From the NCBI GenBank assembly GCA_003566885.1, contig PXBO01000063.1, forward strand, positions 1-44,348: a stretch of DNA of 44,348 nucleotides, read 5' to 3'. The notes beneath the pieces are model-generated. The model was not told the origin of the DNA and searched no databases. It saw only the letters and a list, made by a program, of their open reading frames with translations. This DNA is from Opitutia bacterium (GTDB lineage: Bacteria > Verrucomicrobiota > Verrucomicrobiia > Opitutales > T3Sed10-336). Every line of letters starts with the position of its first letter. Within the stretch, counting starts at the first letter, position 1. The translations under genes and the position numbers were made by a program. Of the stretch, positions 1 to 10,152 are shown piece after piece.

Positions 1-410
1 CGGTAGTTGTACCAGACCATGTTGGCGACGCCGGCTTTTTCGACGGCCCCGACCATCTCCTCGCCTTCCTCACTGTTCATGGCCAGCGGCTTTTCGCAGA
101 GGATCATCTTGCCGGCTTCGGCCGCGGCGACCGCAATTTCCCGGTGAACGTTGTTGGGTGTGCAAATGTCGATGGCGTCGATGTCGTCGCGGGCAATCAG
201 CTTTTTCCAGTCGGTTTCGACCGATTCATAACCCCAGACGTCGGCGAACGCCTGAGCCTTTTCCCGGTTGCGGGCGCAGACCGCTTTGAGGACCGGCCGG
301 TACTCGAGGTCGTGGAAAAAATGGTTTACCTTGGCGTAGGCGTTGGAGTGGGCGCGGCCCATGAAGCCGTAGCCGATCATACCGATGTTCAATGGTTTTT
401 TATCGCTCAT
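1..410 (-). CDS. Gfo/Idh/MocA family NAD(P)-dependent oxidoreductase, partial (C-terminus beyond window)
   Basis: Translating the minus strand from the ATG at 410 gives [20 protein letters not shown], a Rossmann dinucleotide-binding start with a glycine-rich GYGFMG turn. It is followed by DICTPNNVH and the family signature CEKPLAMN (about residues 102-109), and the visible part ends at WYNYR. About 136 residues are visible; the substrate-binding domain lies off the left edge. Family members oxidise or reduce sugars and cyclitols with NAD(P), usually in the cytoplasm. It is the last visible gene of a same-strand run with two TIM-barrel isomerases and a cupin isomerase, and its start lies 31 bases after the preceding stop. 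The substrate cannot be read from sequence. Confidence 0.93.
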   Translation of the reverse strand, partial: MSDKKPLNIGMIGYGFMGRAHSNAYAKVNHFFHDLEYRPVLKAVCARNREKAQAFADVWGYESVETDWKKLIARDDIDAIDICTPNNVHREIAVAAAEAGKMILCEKPLAMNSEEGEEMVGAVEKAGVANMVWYNY

Positions 411-441
411 AGTCGGATAGGGAAGTGGGTTGAATTGGTGC

Positions 442-1488
<1,047 letters not shown>

Positions 1489-1496
1489 GATGGTGT

Positions 1497-2771
1497 TCAG
1501 TTAGGGTTGGTGTTGTCGTTCTGTTGCAAATAATCGCCTACCTCCGGAGCGTCGGAATGAACCTCGGGTCCGAAGTAGCGCAGGAGGACCAGGGGTTCGG
1601 TGGCGGAGGTATTTTCGAAAGTCAGCCCCGCTTTGGCGGCCGGTTCGGTGATGAAAACCTCGTCCTCGGTCAACTCGTGGAACCGGATCAGCTTGGGACA
1701 GTTGAGTCGCATCTCGTTGAGTTTGCCTTCCCCCTGCACCACGATCACTCCGCTGGCGCCCGGGTCCTTGAGCGTGACCTTGCCTTTGGGGAAGACGGTG
1801 AGTTCTTTGGCTGAAAAGTACTGGGCGCCGTCAATTCCTCCGTAGACGATCCACCGGTCGACATGAGCGTCGTCCCGGGTAGCGATAATGGGTTCCAGGT
1901 AGTGGTTTCTCTTGAACTGCGGGTCCACGTTCCGGTCCCAGTCGAGCTGGTCCACGATAAAATCCAGATCCTGGTGTTTCTCTTTGGGCATATCCTTCAC
2001 CAGCAGAGACCAGGGAACCTCCCGCCCTTCGACAAGGGACTGGTACATGCCGAAGACATCGCTTCCCCATTGCGGCTCGTAAGTGCAGAGCGAGCCGGGC
2101 GCATGCAGCACGCATGGCGGAATCAGCCAGCCGCTGCCTGCCTTCAACCGGTAAGCCTGGGAGAGATCGAGGATTCCGTTGTCGCCCCGGTTCCAATCCT
2201 CCAGGCATTTCCGGACCTGTGCCCTGGTGACGCCGGGATTCAATCCCATGAACGTGTAGGGGAAGTTGTTGCCGACATTGTTGTGTTGGGGCGGGAAATA
2301 ATAGGACTCCGGCTTGCCTTCCTGCCCTACCAGCGCGGCCTGTTCCGCGTTTTGGTGCATGTGATGCGGAATCGGCCCCAAGTTGTCGAAGAACTTTGAA
2401 TACACGGGCCACTTGCCGTATTTTTCCCAGATTTCATTGCCGATGATGGACCCTCCGAGTTCGCCCACGACATCGCGCAACAGAAAGCGCTGCTGTTTAT
2501 GCACCACATAACTCAACCCCTCGTCGGGCACGCGGCCCTCGTTGGCGGCTTCCGTGGTGGAGGCGAACCAGCGTTCGTCGATTCCTCCGCGGTTGAGGCC
2601 GTAGGCATAAAGGTCGTCCGGGTGAAGTTTGAGGCGTTTGCCCGGCATGAGGAAGGAGCGGGGAACCCAGGCCGGAGCGAGGCGCAGCAGACCGCCGGTC
2701 GCCTCCAATGCGGCTTCGGCCGCTTCTTTGATGTTCCGGCTCAGGATGGGAGTGTCTTGGATGGTCGTCAT
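1497..2771 (-). CDS. Cupin-fold protein resembling type I mannose-6-phosphate isomerase
   Basis: The 424-residue protein carries a histidine-rich cupin metal site, [11 protein letters not shown] (H136, H137, H139, E143), followed by YYFPPQHNN and later [10 protein letters not shown], which could supply a further ligand. This resembles the zinc site of type I phosphomannose isomerases, but overall similarity to a characterised enzyme is not evident by eye. No export signal is seen. It lies between two TIM-barrel isomerase/epimerase genes with gaps of 8 and 35 bases, so it is likely co-transcribed with them and part of the same sugar pathway. Alternatives are an oxygenase-type or regulatory cupin; isomerase is favoured by context. 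Confidence 0.7.
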   Translation of the reverse strand: MTTIQDTPILSRNIKEAAEAALEATGGLLRLAPAWVPRSFLMPGKRLKLHPDDLYAYGLNRGGIDERWFASTTEAANEGRVPDEGLSYVVHKQQRFLLRDVVGELGGSIIGNEIWEKYGKWPVYSKFFDNLGPIPHHMHQNAEQAALVGQEGKPESYYFPPQHNNVGNNFPYTFMGLNPGVTRAQVRKCLEDWNRGDNGILDLSQAYRLKAGSGWLIPPCVLHAPGSLCTYEPQWGSDVFGMYQSLVEGREVPWSLLVKDMPKEKHQDLDFIVDQLDWDRNVDPQFKRNHYLEPIIATRDDAHVDRWIVYGGIDGAQYFSAKELTVFPKGKVTLKDPGASGVIVVQGEGKLNEMRLNCPKLIRFHELTEDEVFITEPAAKAGLTFENTSATEPLVLLRYFGPEVHSDAPEVGDYLQQNDNTNPN

Positions 2772-2806
2772 AAATGTTGGTGCGAATCGGTTGGGATCTG
2801 ACGGCG

Positions 2807-3655
2807 TCAGCGACGCGCGGCCAGTTGGTCACGGATAAACCGGTACCCTCCCTCATAGACGGCTTCCGGGGGATCGAACTCCCGCCACACCCGGGCGACC
2901 GCCGCCAGGTCGGGCAGGGCGCGGCTGAAGGCTTCGATGGTCAACCAGCGGTCGTAGCCGCCCTCGACCAGCGTGTCGAAGACGCCGTCCCAGGGCACAT
3001 GGCCGGAGCCGGGTGCGCCGCGGTCATTCTCCGAAATATGAACGTGGCGTACCGATCCGAGGTTGCGCCGCAGGGCCAGGACCGGATCCTTCTCCTCCAT
3101 GTTGGCGTGAAAGGTGTCGAACATGGTGTGGAAGTTCGGATGGCCCACCTGCTCCACGTATTCGGCCGCCTGATCCAGAGTGTTGAGAAAATAACATTCG
3201 AAGCGGTTCAATGGCTCGACCGCCAGGGCCACACGGGCGGCGTCGGCGTATTCCGCCGCTTCCCGATGGACCTCCGCCGCGCGTTTTCTTTCGTCGCCGG
3301 TGGGAGGCTCGCCGGTGAATATGCCGAGTGGTTGGTAAAAAGGACCTATCAGAGTTTCGCCGCCCGCCGCCTGGCAGCAGTCGATGGCCCATTGAAAATA
3401 GTCGAAAGCCCGTTTCCGGTCTTCGGGATTCTCACTGATGGGACTGTGGGCCTGGTCGGGGATTACCGTGACCGCGGTCGCCGCCAGACCAGAGTTTTTC
3501 AGGGCTTTGCCGATGGCCTCGTATTGTTCGGTGCTACCGCTGAAGACCGGGATTTCAACGCCGTCGTATCCAATCTGCTTCAATTGGTCGAGGTAGCCGA
3601 ATTGGTCCTCGGAGAGAAACGTGGTCCAGTAGAGAAGGTTGAAGCCGATTTTCAT
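2807..3655 (-). CDS. D-tagatose/D-psicose 3-epimerase-like sugar epimerase
   Basis: From the ATG at 3655 the protein is 282 residues (MKIGFNLLYW), the usual length for this family. The longer frame to 3811 adds 52 basic residues with no family resemblance, so the internal ATG is preferred. Active-site candidates are VEPLNRFE (E147), MFDTFHANMEE (D180), HVHISENDRG (H206) and LTIEAF (E241). This matches the Glu/Asp/His/Glu metal set of ketose 3-epimerases and hydroxypyruvate-isomerase-like enzymes. It is the first gene of the sugar run that continues through the cupin, the second TIM-barrel protein and the oxidoreductase. A promoter is expected in the 257-base gap upstream. Confidence 0.85.
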   Translation of the reverse strand: MKIGFNLLYWTTFLSEDQFGYLDQLKQIGYDGVEIPVFSGSTEQYEAIGKALKNSGLAATAVTVIPDQAHSPISENPEDRKRAFDYFQWAIDCCQAAGGETLIGPFYQPLGIFTGEPPTGDERKRAAEVHREAAEYADAARVALAVEPLNRFECYFLNTLDQAAEYVEQVGHPNFHTMFDTFHANMEEKDPVLALRRNLGSVRHVHISENDRGAPGSGHVPWDGVFDTLVEGGYDRWLTIEAFSRALPDLAAVARVWREFDPPEAVYEGGYRFIRDQLAARR

Positions 3656-3877
3656 AGCTGGTTGCCCGTTGGCCCAGGGTTTCGGGCGGTTGGTGAGTGA
3701 GGAGACATCTTTACGATCAAAATGAAAAATGCGAACACGAAATTTCCGGCGCTTCGCTGTTTGATATGGATTCCATTCTCGGGCATAATCAAGGCGCTTC
3801 TTTGGGGCCACCGCATAGGTCCGGGCTTTAGACAGTCGGTCGTTTCAGGACCGCAATTTTATGGCGGTTATGGTTTC

Positions 3878-3892
3878 TTGGAATCATTCCAA
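3878..3892. promoter_or_regulatory. Perfect 15-bp palindrome, candidate operator for the sugar operon
   Basis: The sequence TTGGAATCATTCCAA is a perfect inverted repeat around a central C. It lies in the 257-base gap between the gamma-glutamyltransferase stop and the epimerase start. On the minus strand a TAAAAT hexamer follows it and the palindrome overlaps the corresponding -35 position. A dimeric repressor site is plausible but no regulator gene is nearby. The rest of the gap shows no coding signal. Confidence 0.4.
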
Positions 3893-3912
3893 ATCGCGCC
3901 GAACGCTTCTCC

Positions 3913-5499
3913 TCAGTACCCGGCGGCATGACCGTCCTTGCGGGGGTCGGAGGCGGCGAGGTGGCCGCATTCAAGACGATGGACCAGTTGGGCGCCCCCG
4001 AAAACACCCTCCGGGCCGGGGTGGGTGACCCGGTGTCCGCGGCGTCGGAGCTCATCGGCCACCTCCCGGGGAATACCCGCTTCCAGGGCGAGGCTTGAGT
4101 CTTCGCGGAGAAAAAAACGGGGGGCGTCGACCGCGGCCTGCGGATTTTGCCCCCAGCCGAAAACGCGCACCATCATCTGAACGTGTCCCTGCGCTTGCAG
4201 GTGTCCTCCCATCACTCCGAAAGCGAGCACCGGGCTAACGCCATCGGTGACGAATCCGGGAATGATGGTGTGGAATGGGCGTTTGCCTCCGGCGGCCTCG
4301 TTGGGGTGGCCCGGTTCGAGTGAGAAGCCGTGCCCCCGGTTCTGCATGCTGATTCCCGTATCCGGAATCACGATACCCGAACCGAATCCGTGAAAGTTCG
4401 ATTGGATGAAGGAGACCATTCGCCCTTCCTCATCGGCCGTGGCCAGACAAACCGTGCCGCCGTCGCGCGGAATCTTCGAACGCGGCGCCGCGGCCTGCTT
4501 CATGTCGATTTCGGCCGCGCGCCCGGCGAGGAAAGCTTCCCCGAGAAAGCGCTCCGGCGTTTCGGTCATAAAGGCCGGATCGCCGAGATGGGCCGCCACC
4601 TCGGCCAGGGCGATCCGGATGGCCTCGACCTGGAGGTGGACGGCATCCGCGGAATCGGGCGCGAAGCTTTCGATCCGGCGGTGGCGAAGGATCCCCAGCG
4701 CGATCAGGGCGGCGAGTCCCTGTCCGTTGGGCGGGAGTTCATGCAGGGTGTGTCCGCAAAACTCCACGCCAAGCGGATCGACCCATTCACCGCGGTGAGC
4801 GGCGAGATCGTCCTCGGACATCAGCCCGCCGGAGTTCTGCGAGTCCCGGGCGATCCTGGCGGCGAGGGGACCGCGATAAAAAGATTCACCCCGGGTTTGC
4901 ATGATCTCTTCCAGCGTCCGCGCCTGGGCGGGACAGGAGAACCATTCTCCCGGACCGGGAGCGTGGCCTCCGGGAAGGAAGGTTTCGGCGAACTCGGGAA
5001 AACCTCCGAATCGTTTTTCCGCCGCAACCCAGGCCCGGGCGGTAATCGGAGAAACGGCGTACCCGTCCCTTGCATAGGTGATCGCGTCGGAGAAAAGCTC
5101 GGCGAAGGGCAAACGGCCGAAGCGCTCGGACAAGCGCGCCCACGTATCGACGGCCCCGGGAACGGTCACCGAGTCCCAGCCGGTGGCCGGCAACTCGCTC
5201 ATTTCCTGGAATCGGTCCGATGACAATGCTGCCGGCGCTCGCCCCGATCCGTTGTAACCGTGCAGCTTCGATCCATCCCAAAGCAGGGCGAAGGCGTCGC
5301 CGCCGATTCCGTTGCCGGTCGGCTCAACCACCGTCAGGGTAATCGCGGCGGCCAGGGCCGCGTCGATCGCATTCCCGCCCCGGCGCATGGCGGCGATTCC
5401 CGCCTGGGTGGACAGAGGTTGGGAGGTCGCCACCACGTTCCGCGCCGCCACGGGCATGCGCCGGGAAGGGTAAGGGAATTGCCAGGAGAACGTGGACAT
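3913..5499 (-). CDS. Gamma-glutamyltransferase family protein (Ntn-hydrolase)
   Basis: The start at 5499 (MSTFSWQFPYPSRRMPVAAR) gives 528 residues and leaves a 28-base gap to the GH2 gene; the upstream ATG at 5607 would overlap GH2 by 80 bases. N-terminal landmarks are GGNAIDAALAAA and EPTGNGIGGDAF. The autoprocessing and catalytic threonine is in DGGTVCLATADEEG (T349), followed by SNFHGFGSG and GISMQNRGHG. The family cleaves or transfers gamma-glutamyl groups, as in glutathione use, or acts as an acylase. There is no signal peptide, unlike periplasmic Ggt, so it is probably cytoplasmic. The link to the GH2 neighbour is unexplained. Confidence 0.9.
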   Translation of the reverse strand: MSTFSWQFPYPSRRMPVAARNVVATSQPLSTQAGIAAMRRGGNAIDAALAAAITLTVVEPTGNGIGGDAFALLWDGSKLHGYNGSGRAPAALSSDRFQEMSELPATGWDSVTVPGAVDTWARLSERFGRLPFAELFSDAITYARDGYAVSPITARAWVAAEKRFGGFPEFAETFLPGGHAPGPGEWFSCPAQARTLEEIMQTRGESFYRGPLAARIARDSQNSGGLMSEDDLAAHRGEWVDPLGVEFCGHTLHELPPNGQGLAALIALGILRHRRIESFAPDSADAVHLQVEAIRIALAEVAAHLGDPAFMTETPERFLGEAFLAGRAAEIDMKQAAAPRSKIPRDGGTVCLATADEEGRMVSFIQSNFHGFGSGIVIPDTGISMQNRGHGFSLEPGHPNEAAGGKRPFHTIIPGFVTDGVSPVLAFGVMGGHLQAQGHVQMMVRVFGWGQNPQAAVDAPRFFLREDSSLALEAGIPREVADELRRRGHRVTHPGPEGVFGGAQLVHRLECGHLAASDPRKDGHAAGY

Positions 5500-5527
5500 C
5501 GTTGCCGAAGTGTTATCGGTGCGATCT

Positions 5528-8329
5528 TCAGGGGTCAACCCTGAAGAGGGATTCGATTTCCTGATTGGAAAGCCGCTCGACTGGCTCGAAGACGGCGCTG
5601 GATGCATAAGTGATCATACGGTGCAGAAGCTGGCGTGCGACGGGATTCGTTTCCTCATCCAAAATATCGATACCGGATGCGATGAGCTTACCCGCCCCGG
5701 CCCGCGCCTCAAGGATCAGGCCGAGCCTGCGATTGGTAAACCAGTCGTCCACCACCTGCACCAGAGGGCGGAACCCTGGCGGCAAGAAATCCAGGTTCAG
5801 GGCCGCCGCGCGGGTGATGAGGTGCCACCATTGCCAGTTGCTGTGGGAATCGGTTGGGAACCCGGCGAATAGAGGGTGGGTCGGATCGCAAAGAATCCCC
5901 AGCGTATGCGGCGGCTGACCCTGCGTGCACGCGGTGTTCCAGAAGATTGGGGAAAATCCGAGAGCGACATCATTTCGGGGCTGGTTCGCTTCCGGTATGA
6001 GCAAAACGGTCCGGCCTCGTTCCAGCAGGGCCAAAGCATCGGGCACGGAACGAACAAGGGAAAGCTCCGGTGGAACTGTGACATCGATTTGAGAGGGATA
6101 AAGCCAGAGGTCCCAGTGGTTCTCGCCGCAGGTTTCATCGGCGGTAATGCGAACGGTGAGTTTATATCGGGCGGGAGCGGCGGCGCCCTGCAGATCCACG
6201 GAAATCCTTCCCAGATGGCTGCCATTCCCGAGGGGAATGTGGGTTGGTGAAAGCTCGCCGCGTTGAAGCACCGCGCCCCGGTCGCACGCGATTTCCCAGG
6301 AAGTGACGGCGTTCTGTAGTGGTGCCGCGCCGAAGTGTGCCGCTTCAATATCGGCGTGCAACGCCTCGTCGCTCGTGAAGACCCGTTTCGGTAATCGTGC
6401 CAGCGGAACGGTCGGACCACAAAAACGCCGCATTTCAGGGGCGGAAAGGTATCCTTTCTCCTCCCAGAAAGCGTCAAGCAATCCTACCGGCGCCGTTCCT
6501 TGTCCGGGGAAATCCTGCAGCCCCAGTAATTGAAAACCGGCCATCCCGGGTGTGCGCAAAGCGGATTCGATCTCTTCTTTGTAACAAAGCGCTTGCAGCT
6601 TGCCCGATGCGTGGAGGAAGTCCTCCGCCTGGTCGGCCATGTGGTGTGCCGCGAGGTCCTCGGCGAAAATTTCGTAACTGTACGCCTTGAGGGGTTTTTT
6701 ATATTTTTCGGTATCTCCAATCGGTGGATACGCGCACCACTGACCGATTTCATGGCTGACCACCGGAACGTCGCGGCTGGAAATGACTTCGCGGTAATCA
6801 TGGGTGGTTGCCGGAGGTTGGCCGTTGATTCGGCAGGCCAGCCCGTCGCCCCATTGGTGGATGCGTGGATCCGGAATCACGTGAAACTGGTTCTCCGGCA
6901 ACTCCGGCCAGCCTGCGGTCCCGGTGTAAAGACGGCGCCCGTCCAATTGACGAAAATGATTTACCCAGGCGCTGAGATATTCCTTGTGGCGGGCTCCACC
7001 GGGCTCGTTGCCACAAGCCATCAGCACAAAACACGGGTGGTTGCCGTAGGCTCGAAGAATCCGCTCGCCTTCGGAGATCGCCCAGCGGTCGATTTCGCGT
7101 CCATCACCGATTCCGCGCGGCGACTCGGACCCGAGCACAGCGGTTGAGTTCGGCCAAACCGCGCATTCCACCTGGAAGTAGAGACCCAATTCATCTCCGG
7201 CGATAAAGGCCGCTTCGGGTGGGCACCATGAATGAAAGCGAACATGATTGAGACCGTATGTCCGGATTTTCCCCAGGATTGCACGCCACGAATCGACGTC
7301 CATCGGCGGGTGTCCGGTGTGCGGGAAGATGCAACAATCGAGTGTGCCGCGCAGAAAGATCTTTTTGCCGTTAATGCTGAACTGAGTTCCGTCGGCGCGA
7401 AATTCACGCAGGCCAAAGAGCGCTCTTCTGGTTTCTCCGGCGAAAGTCGCGGTCAGTTCATAGACCACCGGGTCAAATTCGTCCCAGAGCCGGGCGTTCG
7501 CTCCGAGGCTCAGTTGCGCTGCAAAAAGACCGCCCTCGCTCGTCCAGTTGATCTCGGTGTTGTGGCTCGCCAGTATCGCGGCATCATATCGGCTCATTAC
7601 TTGCAGGGTGACTTCGCTCTCTCCCGGCGCCCTTGTTCCGGCAAGTTTTCCACGCACCGTCACTGAACGCGATGCGACCTGCGGGTCGATGTTCAATTCC
7701 TCGATCCAACTCCGTCCGGTAGCTCGCAACTCGATTCGTCCGGCGATGCCGTTCCAATTGCCCTGGGTGTGGTCGGAGATGCTGTGAGCGTTTTCTCCGA
7801 CGTCGATGTGCACCCGGTTGTCCACCCTGATCGTAATGCGATGCCTGCCGGCGGCCGGAGGTTCGTCCACGGCGATCTCATGCGGGGTTGACAAACTGTC
7901 CCCGAACCCGACTTCACGGTCATCGATCCAGACGCGGGTCTGCCAATGCGGTCGTTCGAGGAATAGCACGAGGCGTTGTCCGGACCAGGATTCCGGAATG
8001 TCGATCTCGCGTTGATACCAGGCCGGCCCAACGAAATATTTTTCCGGCTGCAGCCAGAACGGCACCTTGATATTCCCCGGCCGGCGATACCTGGCGTATT
8101 TATCGGATTCAAAGTACGAGCGATCGAATATGGTGCCAGTCCACTTGGTCTCCGGTGTGATTTCGTCGCCAATGCCTTGAGCGGGCAGTGAGCCGGGCAG
8201 TGAAACGCGGTTCCTGAGCGTACGCTGAAACCATTTATTGGATACCCCTTCATCCGAGGGATCCAATTCAAGGGTCCAATCCCCGGCGAGAGAGATGACG
8301 TTTGTTTCCTGGCGAGAGCGTGTGGACAT
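5528..8329 (-). CDS. Glycoside hydrolase family 2 (beta-galactosidase/glucuronidase-like)
   Basis: This 933-residue protein has the GH2 order: sugar-binding jelly roll (about 45-205, with PAWYQREIDIP and NWNGIAGRIEL), immunoglobulin-like domain (about 205-312), then a TIM barrel from about 315. The acid/base is the glutamate of ACGNEPGG (E442) and the likely nucleophile is in VVSHEIGQW (E527). About 270 C-terminal residues follow the barrel without a clear assignment. No signal peptide is visible, so it would act on imported oligosaccharides. It starts 17 bases after the GH57 stop and may be read together with it. Beta-galactosidase, beta-glucuronidase or another exo-activity is possible. Confidence 0.9.
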   Translation of the reverse strand: MSTRSRQETNVISLAGDWTLELDPSDEGVSNKWFQRTLRNRVSLPGSLPAQGIGDEITPETKWTGTIFDRSYFESDKYARYRRPGNIKVPFWLQPEKYFVGPAWYQREIDIPESWSGQRLVLFLERPHWQTRVWIDDREVGFGDSLSTPHEIAVDEPPAAGRHRITIRVDNRVHIDVGENAHSISDHTQGNWNGIAGRIELRATGRSWIEELNIDPQVASRSVTVRGKLAGTRAPGESEVTLQVMSRYDAAILASHNTEINWTSEGGLFAAQLSLGANARLWDEFDPVVYELTATFAGETRRALFGLREFRADGTQFSINGKKIFLRGTLDCCIFPHTGHPPMDVDSWRAILGKIRTYGLNHVRFHSWCPPEAAFIAGDELGLYFQVECAVWPNSTAVLGSESPRGIGDGREIDRWAISEGERILRAYGNHPCFVLMACGNEPGGARHKEYLSAWVNHFRQLDGRRLYTGTAGWPELPENQFHVIPDPRIHQWGDGLACRINGQPPATTHDYREVISSRDVPVVSHEIGQWCAYPPIGDTEKYKKPLKAYSYEIFAEDLAAHHMADQAEDFLHASGKLQALCYKEEIESALRTPGMAGFQLLGLQDFPGQGTAPVGLLDAFWEEKGYLSAPEMRRFCGPTVPLARLPKRVFTSDEALHADIEAAHFGAAPLQNAVTSWEIACDRGAVLQRGELSPTHIPLGNGSHLGRISVDLQGAAAPARYKLTVRITADETCGENHWDLWLYPSQIDVTVPPELSLVRSVPDALALLERGRTVLLIPEANQPRNDVALGFSPIFWNTACTQGQPPHTLGILCDPTHPLFAGFPTDSHSNWQWWHLITRAAALNLDFLPPGFRPLVQVVDDWFTNRRLGLILEARAGAGKLIASGIDILDEETNPVARQLLHRMITYASSAVFEPVERLSNQEIESLFRVDP

Positions 8330-8346
8330 CCTGATTTGCGAAAGGT

Positions 8347-10017
8347 TTAGTGATGGTAATCAAAGCAGTCGAGCGTAAGCCCGGCGGGCGAGCTGTCGGC
8401 GCGCTCGCAGGCCTCAAGGAAATCGGGGCAAACGGTGTTGTTTTCGAGGTCGTCGCACAGTCTCTCGAAGCTTGAGAACAGCGAGTTCAGGTGTGTGGCG
8501 GCGAGATCCGGAAGCGTTCCGGAAGTGATCATAAAGGGCCAGTCCGAGGCCTGCAGGAGGAGTAGCGTACGACCGGCCTGGAGCAGTGTCCTTTGGCGGA
8601 GGGTATTCGGGGACGGCCTTCTTGCCGCCCGCGCCGAGCCGGAATTAGGGGGGGCGGCCTCCGTGTTGAGGCGGTTCAACAGATCGCGAAAGCGCAGTTC
8701 GGCGTCGTGAAGTTGAGGATACAGCCAGTCCGTGTCCCGATTGATCCAGTGGGAGTAGTCGCCTCCGGCGCCCCAACTGGAGGGCGCGGGGAGGCCCGAA
8801 GGGGCTGCGGAACAGCGCCGGATTGCCTCGCTGGCGGTGACCGGGGTGATTCGAGGATTTTCCGCGAGGTACCGGAACAGGCTTTCCAGCCAGACCGGTC
8901 CCTCGAACCACCAGTGCCCGAAAAGCTCGGCGTCGAACGGGAGGAAACAGATTTCCGGGGTGGAGGGGACGTTGGCGCGACGGGTGTTTTCCGGAAAGAG
9001 TTTTTCCACGAAGTCGGCCGCATGCTGGTGAGCACGGGTCACGGCGTTTTCCGGATTATACAGGTCTTTTTGATCGGTCGGGCCGGTGATCCGCCAGTAT
9101 TTTAATCCGGAGGGGAGCCGGGGGTCCGCCGTGCCGATGAGGGCGCGGAGAGCTTCCCGGGGTACCTCGTGGATACGGTCGCGGTGGAACTCGCGGTAGT
9201 CGGGATGTCCCGGATAACCGTGCTCCGCGCTCCAGACCAGCCGCGAAGCCTCGGTGTCGCGACCGAACGCCATCACGCCGTTGGGGCAGCGAAGGGCTGT
9301 GCGGGCGCCGCCGGCCGGCGCTGGCCGGGCCTGGGTGATGCCGTGACTTTCCAGCCCGAACCCGCGGATGCCGGCCCTGGCGAGCATTTCCTCCAGTCCG
9401 GGATAATAACCGCATTCCGGCAGCCAGAAAAATTCGGGGCATCGGCCCGTGTGTTGCCGGAACGAGGCCAACCCTGCGCGAATCTGGGTCTTGGCGACGA
9501 CGGAGTCGCCCTGGTGGGCGGGGAGAAAGGCGTGGGTGGCGCAGGTGGTGGCGAGTTCGATGCGGCCTTGACTGACGTGTTCCAGCAGCGCCTCCAGCGG
9601 ATCCCCCAGGCAGCGTTCCTCCCGGAACCGGTCGATTTCGGAAAGCATTGCGGCATGCCATGTGGCAATGGGCCGAAGCGAAGCCGGGCCGGTTTCGGCG
9701 TCGTGGAGCGCGATTTTTTGGGCGTCGGACAGCCAGGTTTTCCAGCGGAGCGCCAGATTGGGATCGCGGAGCTGATCCAGCAGGGTGGGGGACAGGCTCA
9801 AGGTAAGGCGTACCGGGATTCCGTCGTCGCGGAGCCGGTCCAACAGACGGATCAGGGGGAGGTAACTTTCAGTCAGAGCCTGAAAGAACCAGGTTTCCTC
9901 CAGGCTGCGGGAAAGACCGGGCCGGCGGCAGTCCGGCAGGTGGGCGTGCAGCAGGAGGACGAGCAACCGTTCCGGGGTTGGCCGGGCCATGGGCGAAATC
10001 GGACAAGATTCTTTCAT
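8347..10017 (-). CDS. GH57 alpha-glucan branching-type enzyme (DUF1957)
   Basis: The 556-residue protein matches GH57 glucan branching enzymes in length and motifs. It has the N-terminal LLLHAHLPD, the nucleophile region FFWLPECGYYPG (E201), AEHGYPGHPDYREFHRDR, and the acid/base region LPFDAELFGHWWFEGP (D362). A helical C-terminal DUF1957-like segment follows. Such enzymes make alpha-1,6 branches in glycogen, and the nearby glycogen synthase supports that role; 4-alpha-glucanotransferase is the alternative. A second ATG at 9990 (MARPTPERLL) is an equally plausible start, and neither has a clear ribosome binding site. Confidence 0.88.
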   Translation of the reverse strand: MKESCPISPMARPTPERLLVLLLHAHLPDCRRPGLSRSLEETWFFQALTESYLPLIRLLDRLRDDGIPVRLTLSLSPTLLDQLRDPNLALRWKTWLSDAQKIALHDAETGPASLRPIATWHAAMLSEIDRFREERCLGDPLEALLEHVSQGRIELATTCATHAFLPAHQGDSVVAKTQIRAGLASFRQHTGRCPEFFWLPECGYYPGLEEMLARAGIRGFGLESHGITQARPAPAGGARTALRCPNGVMAFGRDTEASRLVWSAEHGYPGHPDYREFHRDRIHEVPREALRALIGTADPRLPSGLKYWRITGPTDQKDLYNPENAVTRAHQHAADFVEKLFPENTRRANVPSTPEICFLPFDAELFGHWWFEGPVWLESLFRYLAENPRITPVTASEAIRRCSAAPSGLPAPSSWGAGGDYSHWINRDTDWLYPQLHDAELRFRDLLNRLNTEAAPPNSGSARAARRPSPNTLRQRTLLQAGRTLLLLQASDWPFMITSGTLPDLAATHLNSLFSSFERLCDDLENNTVCPDFLEACERADSSPAGLTLDCFDYHH

Positions 10018-10118
10018 CGAAACCGTTGGCTCGCTCGGTTCAGGTGCGGTTCGGCGGTTTTATCTCATTCTTCGCAGATCCCATATCTCCCCGCTTTTTG
10101 TCACGATATTTCCTCTTT

Positions 10119-10152
10119 TAGGAGCCTGTCGGCGAAGCCCGACAGACTCCTA
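10119..10152. repeat. REP-like imperfect palindrome overlapping the DUF4912 stop codon
   Basis: Two 14-base arms (10119-10132 and 10139-10152) pair with a single mismatch around the hexaloop CGAAGC. The distal arm contains the TAG stop of the DUF4912 gene. There is no T-run after the stem on either strand, so a simple intrinsic terminator is unlikely. The shape (short GC-rich imperfect palindrome between genes) resembles REP elements, and a REP-associated transposase start lies at the right end of this window. I found only one copy here. Confidence 0.5.

Noticed and set aside
10119-10152. Intrinsic terminator for the DUF4912 gene
   Set aside because: The stem is strong but no T-run follows on either strand and the arm contains the stop codon; a REP-like element fits better.
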